Source: Apostichopus japonicus (taxonomy: Eukaryota > Echinodermata > Holothuroidea > Aspidochirotida > Stichopodidae). From it: 64,000 nucleotides of DNA. This document shows, piece after piece, positions 46,841-57,600 of the stretch (position 1 is the stretch's first letter; the number at the start of each line of letters is the position of its first letter). The stretch is taken from contig NC_092562.1 of assembly GCF_037975245.1 (NCBI RefSeq), positions 19,684,054 through 19,748,053 on the forward strand. Direction: 5' to 3'. The notes beneath the pieces were generated by a model, which saw only the letters and a list, made by a program, of their open reading frames with translations, was not told the DNA's origin and did no database searches. A program made the translations under genes and the position numbers.

Positions 46841-46884
46841 ATTATAGTAGTTCTTGTTTTGATCCCTGCGACCGTCTGTGCGAG

Positions 46885-47494
46885 CAGGGGCGTCGCCAGA
46901 CATTTCAATCTGGGGGAGGGGGCACAGGGAGGGCACAGCACTTAATTCGGGGGTTACAATGTTTATTTGTAAATGCCGTCCTGGGGAGGAGTCTATAGGG
47001 AGGGGGTATATCCCCCTTTGAGAAATATTTAATTTAGGGTCCTTATATGCAATCTGGTGCTATATTTTGCAACTTGAAGTAACTTTATGTTCAAGAATGT
47101 TCGGGCTTAGTCTGTCCGATATTAATGTTTTTAATTGAGGCGGATAAAAAAGTTATACACAAATTTGGAAATTAACCCTTTTGCCTTGATAATATTTTTA
47201 AATAAGAGTGTTGAAAATGTAAATTCATGCAGGTTAGTATATAGTGAAGGTTTAACACTAGCGGTTCACGCCGGGGTCTCTGTGACCGTGTTAGTGAGAA
47301 AACAACCGGTTATAGTGATGGTCGGCGGGAAGAAGTTCTACTGAAGAACATACGTTTCGTCCTTTGTAAAAAAGTTTTTAATTTAATAATTTTTTTAACA
47401 CTACAAATCGCATCTGGGGCACCTGGGGTTGGGGGGGGTCACGATTTGGGGGGAAGCGCACGTGCCCCCAGGCCACCCCTTGGCGACGCCACTG
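46885..47494. mobile_element. hAT-like MITE, 8-bp target duplication
   Basis: The left end CAGGGGCGTCGCCAGA and the right end, complement CAGTGGCGTCGCCAAG, are inverted. TGTGCGAG flanks both sides (46877-46884, 47495-47502). GC-rich tracts lie near both ends. No transposase. Confidence 0.88.
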
Positions 47495-47502
47495 TGTGCG
47501 AG

Positions 47503-48744
47503 GTATGTGTGTACATCTATGCTATTTCAATGACGTGCACGTAAAGTATAACTGGAAGGAAGGTTAGATTGCGACATTTCTAAATCTGTTGTGAATATAA
47601 TTTCGTTTTTTAAAATGTCAGGGACTTCTTGTTAATGCTTGGGACATTTTCGGGCCACCTGTTCGTCGGAGAAGAACATTGGAATCGGGGACTGTTCCCG
47701 AAAATCGGAGCCGTCTGCATGGTCACCTTATGTTATGTGCACTTTATGCAGGTGAACTTTTGCCCAAAGTTTTACATCTCTCGCTTTCCATCCACTTGCC
47801 CCTCTCCCCGTGTCCCCCCCCCCCTTCCCACAAGCTGGAAATGATGGTACCGCAACTTGCTTATAGGTATATGCTTTGTAAAAATAAAACTGAACGTTAC
47901 TTCAAAGATTCCGTACATTAATCATATTAATGAACTTAGAAAAAACGTTTGAGCTTACTCTTATATATTCAGTCTGCCGATACAAAAGACCACAGCTGTT
48001 ACCACTGCGGAGAAGTATGTGTGTGTAAGTATAAATAATTCATTTTTATTTTATTTTATTTATTTGAACTTTCGCACAGAAGAATGTAACTCGGTAAGCC
48101 GAGATTAATCTTCCCGAGGCCCTCTGTTGCAAACTGTATGAAACATAAAATGGTGGAAAGCACGACAGTAAACGAGCAGTATATTATATCCATCCATCCA
48201 GCTGAAATTATTGGATATGCTGTGATGATAAAAAGACTGATATTTATGCAAATAAACTTTCATAAAAATTTTTATTTACCATTACATAAACAACTAATGA
48301 AAATTGCGAAGCTAAAAAATGTAATCAATTGATCAAGTTAAGGAGTACCGATACCAATTATAATTAGTTATCAAGAGTTACAAATTGGTTATAAAGTTAC
48401 ATAAGGCAATAAATTTCCACAAAAAAACGAGGGTGTAGAATTTAGTATAGGCTGGTAGTAGAATTATAGAAGTTTAAGTAAAAGTATATGTTTGACCATT
48501 TTCCACTTTGTAGCATACTACGGAGACAATATACTGCTAACCTCACTACAATGCATTAAATTAACAAAGGCTGCTTCGGTCTGCGCAATGTCCTATGATC
48601 AAGTGATACGTTATTTGTGTCTCGGTGAACAGAAGTACCCATGCATGATGTCAAACTTACCCGCAACTTTTGACAGCACCGACTGCTACATGCATGACTG
48701 ATATGTAGTTTCATGGATGTGTTTATTACATTTCTCTTAATTAT
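47503..48744. other. Intergenic; nothing recognised
   Basis: AT-rich, with a CCCCCCCCCC run at 47814. Short ORFs have no family features. Confidence 0.4.
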
Positions 48745-49970
48745 ACCGTTCATTCCATCCTGGTAGAACCTTCTCATTTTGATACCGCTCTTTCCATATT
48801 AGTAACGTCACTCTTTCCATGTTGGTTACACCATCCGTTTCATATAATTGGCTATAGCACTCTTTCTATGGTTATACCACTAATTCAGTGTCAGTTATAC
48901 CATCCTTTCTATATACTACGGTACCACTCCATGTTGGTTATATCACACTTTTTTTCCATGTTGGTCACACGGCACCCTTTCCATTATGGTTACACCACCC
49001 TTTCCTTTTTGGTTATACTACTCTTTCCACGTTGACTATAACACTTTCCATGTTGGTTATACCAACTATTTGCATGTTATTTATACCATTATGTGCATGT
49101 TGGTTATACTACCCTTTCCATTTTGGTTACACCACCCTTTCCTTTTTGGTTATACCACGCACTCCACGATGGTTATAACATCCTTTCGATTTTGTTTATA
49201 CCAACTATTTCCATGTTAGTTATACTATTCTGTGTATGTTGGTTATACCACCCTTTCCATTATGGTTACACCACCCTTTCCTTTTTGGTTTATACTACTC
49301 TTTCCACGTTGACTATAACACTTTCCATGTTGGTTATACCAACTATTTGCATGTTATTTATACCATTATGTGCATGTTGGTTATACTACCCTTTCCATTT
49401 TGGTTATACCACCCTTTCATATTTGGTTATACCACGCACTCAACGATGGTTATAACACTTTCCATGTTGTTTATACCAACTATTTGCATTTTATTTATAC
49501 CATTCTGTGTATGTTGGTTATACCACCCTTTCCATTATGGTTACACCACCCTTTCCTTTTTGGTTTATACTACTCTTTCCACGTTGACTATAGCACTTTC
49601 CATGTTGGTTATATTTACTATTTGCATGTTATTTATACCATTCTGTGTATGTTGGTTATACTACCCTTTTCATTATGGTTACACCACCCTTTCCTTTTTG
49701 GTTTTACTACTCTTTCCACGTTGACTATAACACTTTCCATGTTGTTTATACCAACTATTTACATTTTATTTATACCATTCTGTGCATGTTGGTTACACCA
49801 CAATTTCCTTTTTGGTTATACCACGCATTCCACGATGGTTATAACACTTTCCATGTTGGTTATATACCAACTATTCATGTTGGTTATACTATTCTGTGTA
49901 TATTGGTTATACCACTCTTTCCATGTCGATTATACCACTCTTTCCATTACTTAAATCCCTTATTCCATTT
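48745..49970. repeat. Minisatellite, about 22-24 bp unit, over 50 copies, with higher-order structure
   Basis: The unit varies around TTGGTTATACCACCCTTTCCA. Blocks of about ten units recur (for example from GTTGACTATAACACTTTCCA at 49033, 49309, 49583 and 49721), giving a higher-order period. All three forward frames remain open over long stretches because the unit lacks forward stops. The resulting Tyr/Phe/His/Ile-rich ORFs are shadows. Confidence 0.9.
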
Positions 49971-50045
49971 TCAAACCATTCTTCAAAAAGAGAAGCGTCC
50001 TCGTTTTATCAACAATACTCTATCAGCACGCTTCGGCACTCCAGT

Positions 50046-50222
50046 ATAAGATCATGTGTAGTATGTGTTCTTTTCGAGGGGAATGGTGATGCACACCTGA
50101 CGATGATCACACAGTCACAGTCTCGATGCATGGGGACTGGGGACTGGAGAGCGAATCAGTCGTTCGGTAGTTTGGTTTTCGTGCCCAGGTTCTTTCCTGG
50201 GCGACTTTTACTTAAAAAAAAG
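50046..50222 (+). mobile_element. SINE-like repeat copy D with U2 snRNA-like head
   Basis: TAAGATCATGTGTAGTATGT followed by GTTCTT matches U2 snRNA (bases about 20-45, including the branch-point-pairing GTAGTA) with two changes. The non-U2 body then begins: GAGGGGAATGGTGATGCAC, ATGATCACACAGTCACAG, ATCAGTCGTTCGGTAGTTTG, the hairpin CCCAGGTTCTTTCCTGGG, and an A-rich tail. This is the copy that joins head and body. Confidence 0.8.
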
Positions 50223-50752
50223 TACTCAGCTGTGCAGTATATAGCCTCATCGTGTTACTATAGCCCATTTGCACTTAGGAAACAGATCTCGTGGTTTCTC
50301 TTTTCATGTCGGTGTAGCAGCTTCTCTAATGCCACTTCTCTGATCCAAGAGGTTTGTGTTGCCTTTATGATAAGTCAGATCATACTTCATCAATTATCTA
50401 ACGTTGAGAAAATTGTCTTGAAACACTGAATAACGGATCATGGCGCTTTTCAAATATCGGGCGTATTTTATTTGTTGTAGCTGTTAACTGAAACCACTGT
50501 TGATTTTAACCGTTACCAACAAGCAAGAATAATAGCAGGCATATATTCGATCTTTATTTGCAACAAATTCCTCCGACATAGTCGATGAAAATAAATAATA
50601 AAAAATAATAAACGTTTATAGATATATAAAATGTTAAGAAGGTTGCAGAGATTAGTCAATGTAGATACCTAGGTCTCTTTCAACAAAGACCTCCTGTAAC
50701 TCCTCACCATTAAGAGTGTAGGTATACTTTTGGTTATTACTACCATGGAGCT

Positions 50753-51109
50753 CAGTGGCGGATCTAGGGGTATTGGTCAAGGGGGGCGAGAATGGTCTGT
50801 AGGGGCGCTTTCGACACTATCTAAGCGGAGCGCCACCACAGGTTGGCGCGGAGCGGGAGTAACGATACTCCCTAGATCGCCGGAAATGACCCTTCCTGGC
50901 CTTGCTAATTTGCAGATAAACGAAGAATAAATAGGTGTCATCGCCAACAAAATGTGACAAATGTCAATAGGTAGATGAGAGCGCAATAAAAAAGTCAATA
51001 ATCGCGAATAAGTAAAAAGTGGTTAAAAGCTGAAAAGGGCGCCAGCAGCCCATTTGAGTCCGTCAAGGGGTGCATCCGCCCCCCTGACTGTATGGACGCT
51101 CCGCCACTG
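50753..51109. mobile_element. hAT-like MITE, 8-bp target duplication
   Basis: CAGTGGCGGATC at the left and CTCCGCCACTG at the right, flanked by ATGGAGCT (50745-50752, 51110-51117). The inner segment ACTATCTAAGCGGAGCGCCA through GGAAATGACCCTTCCTGG is shared with the element at 60231-60539. Confidence 0.88.
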
Positions 51110-51117
51110 ATGGAGCT

Positions 51118-53992
51118 ATCTGTTTATAGCTCCATGCTACTACCAAAATGCATCACCTTGCATTTATCTATAATGTATATGAACCATTTTAATGGCTAAA
51201 AATCAGCTCAAATACGCTTTTATGAAGATGCATAACAGCTGCAGCCTTGATCTTGAAAAAGACGAAAAGGCCCGTCTTTTGGACTTATAACATTGTTGAC
51301 ATTGTTACCTAGGCGTTAAGAGGGAAGATATCAGAGTAGAAATTAGAACTGAAAATAAGTACCCTTTGCATGCACAGGTATACCAGGACAAACTATACAG
51401 GACTTTGAAACCTTCTTACAGCTCGTGATAATCAAATACATAGTAGCCTATAGTGGCTTCTTTACATTCTCAAGTAATTGCTGAGGGTCTTCAGTACGAC
51501 AAATCCGATACTGAATTGAACTGACTCAACTAGAGAAATTGTTGCCGATCGAATAAGTGGGTTATTTACAAGGCTGTTTGATAGGTAGAATTTTTATCTT
51601 TGGTTGTCTTCATAAGACATGGTATTCACATAGCCTACTTAGAATGATTCAAGTAGTTCAACGTGTCTGTCGGTAAAATTCTCTGCTTTTTATAAGCTTA
51701 TCTTAGCCGAATAAGACTCGTCATTAAGTATATGGACTAAAATCGTCTAAGCGTTGGGGTTAAATACCGAAATCTTTAAAATCCACAACAAGTTAAAAGA
51801 ACGCGATTATTTCATGAACAGAAGTCAGAAACTGATGTATTTACAGACGTCCGATATTGTTGAAACATATTTGGTATGATAATGTACTACTCAACCTAAA
51901 ACGTGGACAGTGAACGCGTCAGTGAAGGTCAAAGGTCAAATATCGCCAACTTTTTGCGGGTGAAATCTACGGTATAGGAACATTGTTTATATGTTTCCCT
52001 CTGCTGTTTGTATCGTGTTGTTCTCTGGCATTGCGCAAAATTCGCTGACGTTTCCGACAATTTTTTAACCCTAATATTAGATTGGCATAACCATCGCGGA
52101 CGTATTATCAACTGTATAAGCCCGATTAGAAAACGTAGACACTGTTTTTTTCCCATGATACTATTAAACACGCGTAAAAACTAACATTAAAAATAAACCT
52201 ATGAAATATCTCCTTTTGCCCTCATTCTTGGACATGAATCAAGCTGTGGATATCGAATGTGATCGGGAATTTTCCAAAACTAATGGGTTCCTCAGTATTA
52301 TTGGCCTGGCAGATGTGCAAAAAATGGTCCTGACTGGTGCAAAGGTTTCAACAAGCATTTTACTGCCAAACCTCATAGAATTTGGTCTTACTGAGGCACT
52401 TAAATGTCTCACTGAAGACAAGTCCCCAGTGTCTGGAAATAACATGGAAGAACCTGCAGGATAACACGTTTGGAAATTTGTAGCCGACTAAAGTTGAGGG
52501 CAATACTTAAATTAAAGATCGTTAATGCAAATAGCTGCTTGAAAGTACCTTAACAGAATCATTAATGTGTGTTTTTTTTTTAATGGGGGCATACAGTTTT
52601 GTGCATCGGGAAAACATGCATGCGTTACAAATAAACATCTGCTTCCGGTCATTCAAGTTTTCATATACTTTCTTCATAATACATCAGTCGACTTCTCGGA
52701 GAAACCTAACAAGAAGCCATGCATGTAGGACGACACTTTATTATATTATATTTAATATTTTGTATAATACATATAATATCCAAGTGGAAAATGCCCTTAG
52801 TTGGCTGAGACATTAACTGCATATGGCATTGGGTAGTGACACCGCTTATACCTCAACCTGGTGGACATTGCTGCTGTGCCATGATGATTTGGAGGGTAGG
52901 CCTATAGACTATCATGCATCGTCATGCTAGACTTTCCGATAAATCTACAGAGCAGCTGTGATACCGACAACATATTTCATATCTACACATGTGAGTTGAC
53001 GTCCAACCAGCATATGTCATCAGATTCTAACCGATGTGGCGAGCACCAAGGCTATCGACGACTTCTGTATGAGCAATATACATATACTTTTTTTATTAAA
53101 GACATATAGTTATATGCGTATGTAATTATATCATATATACATAACATAATTAGAGTAATTTTAAAATGGACCTACTGCATGGAGTCACCGTGTTTGCATG
53201 TTTGCAATTACGATCGCAGTTTGTTATTTTCGCTCAGGGTGTGCGAAGGGGGGGGGGAGGGGGCAAGAGCCACGCCCTCAACTCCCATCCTCGGTCGGGT
53301 GGGGGGGGGGTAGTGCAGTAGGGGGATTTTTTTAAATTCAGCCAGGAAAGAACGAGATAATTGCTATGGGTGTATATCCCTCTTTTTAACCCGACACAGA
53401 AAATTCAAGAGTATTTATTTGCAAAACCTTGTTTTTAGAGTTATTAATAAACCTAATATATAGTCTAAATATTCGCAGAATGCACCATTTGAAGTCTAAA
53501 CTTTTGATAACGTTTTCGGATGGGACGGTCCACAGACCCCCCCCCCCACCCTCCACACACACACATCCACCCACATAAGAGTTGACTTTAACGACCCCAG
53601 TGCCACACACTTCCTGTATAAACATTTCACTCGCCTCTGGTTCATTCTCCTACGTAAATCAGTGTGGGGATTGAGCATTTGACCTCCACCACACCCACCC
53701 CTCACTAACTCACTTTTGAAGTCCTGTGCACGCCACTGTGTATTTTCAAACGACCTGCGAAAACCTAATCGACCCACAATTTGGACTAATCGAGCATGTC
53801 TTTTGATCAGTGAGTATAGCGACCTATTTACCCTGTACATTGCTCAATCTCACTAGTGAGATATATGGTTCTCTCTTCCTTTTTTTGTTCCAACCACTGA
53901 TATTTTTCTGTTGCCAACGTAGAGAATTAATTTGGAACCCATTCCCAATACGGCCTATCCCACATTGACTGGTTCAACTGACAAATTGTAAA
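51118..53992. other. Intergenic, no confirmed gene
   Basis: Holds one unrecognised 87-residue ORF (52201-52464, plus). There are G-rich runs at 53248-53312 and C runs at 53539. A repeat-like stretch ending in GTGCACGCCACTG at 53726-53738 looks like one end of another MITE. Confidence 0.4.
52201..52464 (+). CDS. Unrecognised ORF, 87 residues (possible exon or repeat remnant)
   Basis: The ORF opens at ATG 52201 (MKYLLLPSFLDMNQAVDIEC) and ends at TAA 52462. It is balanced in composition, with no signal peptide or clear membrane segment, and I do not recognise a family. No splice partner or upstream promoter is evident. It could be an exon, a transposon remnant or chance. Confidence 0.2.
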   Translation: MKYLLLPSFLDMNQAVDIECDREFSKTNGFLSIIGLADVQKMVLTGAKVSTSILLPNLIEFGLTEALKCLTEDKSPVSGNNMEEPAG

Positions 53993-54124
53993 ATGGCTGA
54001 CAATGAAAGGTTAGTATAAACGACAGTGAACGGTACATCATGGTTACATATGTGTGCGAAGAACACCCTAAACCATGTTTTTTCAACAATTTGGGAATTT
54101 ATTCTAATCTTTGCTACAGATTTA

Positions 54125-54368
54125 ATGATGGAGGACTCGACTTGGGGGTCAATTACGGCAACGGCTGTCTTATCCTTTACGATGTTTTTGAGAGTTTTCT
54201 GCAGTCCTAAAATCCAAGGCATACTCTATAACAGCGTGGTCTCTACATTCCGATTAAGTAGTACATCCGCCGGTTTCATGTTTTCCCTCATGAATGCTAC
54301 ATCCTTTATGTTAGGTCAGTATTAATAGAACATACTAACTCAGGCCAAACACTGGATAGTATGTATGG

Positions 54369-54399
<31 letters not shown>

Positions 54400-54637
54400 A
54401 AGAGTAAGGCAAAATATGTCACCAAAAACAGAACTAGTATTGTTCGATAAAGGTGACAAACGCCTACAGTGGAATTACGACCTTCCTTACCGGTTTCGAA
54501 CCTCTGGACATACAATCAGCGTCCATAGCCTAGTGGTTAGGGTGTCCGCGTACAGAGCGGAAGGCCCGTGGTTCGAATCCCGGTGGAGGCTGAAAGTTTT
54601 TTCACTGTTCTTGATTTTCCAATTGATTACGATTTTC

Positions 54638-54672
<35 letters not shown>

Positions 54673-57600
54673 AATAAATAGTAGTGGTCCATACTGATAA
54701 TATGAAAGATAAACTAGCGAATATTTTTAACAACGACATACTGCTATATTTCGGAGTGGTCACCACTCCATCGTCAGGCAAAAACACAAGATCAATTAAA
54801 TACAAGGGCTAATATACATCCAAGGACGCCAATAGTGATAAGCATGAGTGATTTTTAAACTAGGAAGAAACTTAGAAACTTTTAAACTTAGAACAACCAG
54901 CAAATTTTTTAGTGAATATTTTTAACTTAGGAATGAATAGAACAACCAGCAATAAAAAGTAAATAGGGATTAGAATAGCTCCAACCCGTAGCTCGCTACA
55001 TTTCTATAATAGGTCAGCATTTAAGTCTTTTTTTAGGAGACTCTTTAATCTTCCTCCTGAACCACTGGGGTTCATTACCAATAGTGGCACAATGGTCAAC
55101 AAAAGTAGGCAGATGATGTTTATGCGCAGTACAATGAAGGTTAATAGCGCCTTTCTGACCACCAAAGGAGCTCATCAGATGTTCGTCTATTAGTTTCTCC
55201 GACATAAAAGGAATCACAGTCTGGACAGTTAATCCTATAAATAACATTGTTGGCATAATCTAACTTATAAGCATCCTTAAAATTGAACAGAGCAGAGATT
55301 TTCTTTTGCAGAAAAATTATTTTAATATGTATATTGTCAATATACATATCTTTGACTTTTTTGTTTTGGCAAAGCTTTAACCCAGTTTGGGTGGATGCAT
55401 TCATATACCTATTGTTGTGTATACTATATTTGTACATTTCTTAGAGTGATTTAAACACAGTAGGTCGCTATGGGGTTATACTTTACTCGCGATTGCATCT
55501 GTTCCACCTGACGTATATATACCAAAGATATACACTACTGTGATAACAGTCACATTTTCGCATTAGTCTATAAATCCGCTGCAAAACATCAGTGGGCGGG
55601 GGGGGGGCAAGGTGGAGGTTGGGAGTTTGCAACATTATTTTGTTTCATGTGGGCTAATAATAATTAGTATACGACATTTTCTGAATGTTTTGTTGCATTC
55701 TTTGCAGCTATATTAGTGAAGGAGGGATTGGAGGTTCTGGCAAGTGATCTGTAGTGGGACTTCCGCTAGACTTGGTGATCCCCTTCCCCCCCCCCCCCCG
55801 GCCCTATACTCCCTCCTCTTTTGATTGATATAAACGAATCTTTGCATGATAGTGCAAGTTAATCACGATTTCTGAACCCATTTTGGTCATTTGAATTATT
55901 TCAATTAGCAGCGGATAATTATTTGTCCTTAGCGTATATTTCCTTTATCATCAGCAATAGACTGGCTATGGACTTATCATCTGTTTGGACTATGATAAAA
56001 TATGTTCATAAACACGTTAGTTCTATGTTTTAAGCAATTCAAAGAAACAAGATCTACGATAATCCAAAGTTCTGATCTTCTTCTCTTTCCTGACATTCCC
56101 TCAGCACCTGTCGGCAATTTGTTGATGCGCTATTTTCCGTTCCGGTTGAACATGTCTATTGGAATTATAATTAGCGGGGTGTTTCTAAGCTTAGTGAGTT
56201 TCGCCAATTCTTCCATTGTATTGGCCATATGTTTCACTGGGGTAGGTAAGTATATGTATAAATATATATGAAAATAAAATAACACTGCTAGCAAACTGCT
56301 TATCCACTAAAGAGCCTGTCTAAGAGAATGTGTAAAAGAAAGATAAGTATAGACAAGGGGTGGATCCCTTGTCTACTAATCCCCTTACATCTATCTCTTT
56401 GTGTTCACCATGCTCATTATAACCTGTCTGTATTCTGTGCATGTTTTTGTCCTATATGTTACTGTTACTTGTCATTTAGCCTCTGAAGAAGATCCTGCTA
56501 GGATCAAAACGTCAGACTTTTACACATATATCTTTCTTCTTCTTCTCTGTCAGGGATCGGGCTGTCTGTTCAGATACCTAATATTGTCATCTACTTATCC
56601 GCCGTATGTGGGAAATCTTATCCTTTCTACATGTCCGTTTTATCGTCGTCAACTTCGATTGGTATTTTCTTGCTTCCACCGGTCGTCCAATTCCTATTGG
56701 CATCTTACGGGGTCTTTGGTAGCTATCTTCTCATGGGAGCGTTGATGTTGAACGGAATACCGGCGATAGGCTTACTGAGGTCAAAGGTAGACTTGGTACC
56801 TACGAAAGACACCCTTGATTCGAATTCCAACGGATTGCTGAAATCGTTAAAATCGTTCATCTCACCAACGGATAGTTTCACAATCAACATTGCCTTAGCA
56901 ACGACCGTCTTCCTTCATCAATTTTCATACTTCGCTTTCAACTTGTACATCATTCCATTCGCCGAGGCACAACCACAATTCCATACTACCAAATTCATTT
57001 CTCTCATTGCGTCCGTATCTGGTGCTGGTGGAATCATTGGTAAACTGATGGCGATTGTGGTGTTTTATTTCCTGTCGAAAACACCAACTCATGTGTTGAT
57101 CCTTTATACCATATCGTGTCTGGTTACTACTATAACTTTATCTTTGTACACGTTTTTAAAGTCTTTCACCGTCTGGCTATTACTGACATTTATGACTGGA
57201 ATGATGATACATCTACAGGTGTCCATGATTAATGGTATCGTCAGCTTTGTAGTAACACCAGAAGCATTTCCTTATGCAATCGGCTCTCAGTGTTTTCTCT
57301 ACGGAGCAGGCGAAATTACATCTGGAATACTTTCAGGTATGTAAAGTTATGTATAATTATGCATACCCCTCACACTGACAGGTGTCCGGGCCGGGGCGGG
57401 CGGGGGTGAAGGGGTCGTGTGCCTCTTTTCGTGCTGTAGAATTGCGAATATTTGTTTTCAATGGAAGGTATCCATTTTTGTAACGTAAAAGTGCAATTTC
57501 GGTATTTGAAAACTGGAATTCCAATACTGAAATTCGTGGTGTAGAATGTCCCACTGCCATTCGAAGTTGTTCCCCCCCCCCTTCCTCCTTTGCGTCTAAG

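Larger units (their letters stand above)
43335..46876. other. Intergenic, rich in local duplications; no gene seen
   Basis: It contains three successive groups of tandem duplications (43868-44545, 44545-44790, 44900-45115), homopolymer runs at 45249-45276 (T then G) and 45418-45431 (C), and a partial SINE hairpin at 46804-46823. A repeat edge-like GGGCCAGTCCGCCACTG lies at 46492-46508, without a matching partner. No coding exon recognised. Confidence 0.5.

Noticed and set aside
48745-49970. CRISPR-like array
   Set aside because: Units are contiguous and degenerate, with no spacers of constant length.
48888-50049. Six overlapping ORFs of 77-194 residues
   Set aside because: All are translations of the minisatellite, present in all forward frames.
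53227-53738. Possible MITE between CAGGGTGTGCG and CGTGCACGCCACTG-like ends
   Set aside because: The two ends are not good inverted repeats and no 8-bp duplication was found; only the right end looks real.
54519-54590. Functional tRNA gene
   Set aside because: The T stem has mismatches and the anticodon ACA is unusual; a SINE head or pseudogene is more likely.
56476-56516. CTGAAGA...GATCAAAACG resembling a hammerhead core (also at 21760-21800 and 3005-3030)
   Set aside because: The core is not kept in all copies (TTGAAGA at 3005-3030, AAAA instead of GAAA here), and neither stem III nor a cleavage triplet can be formed.
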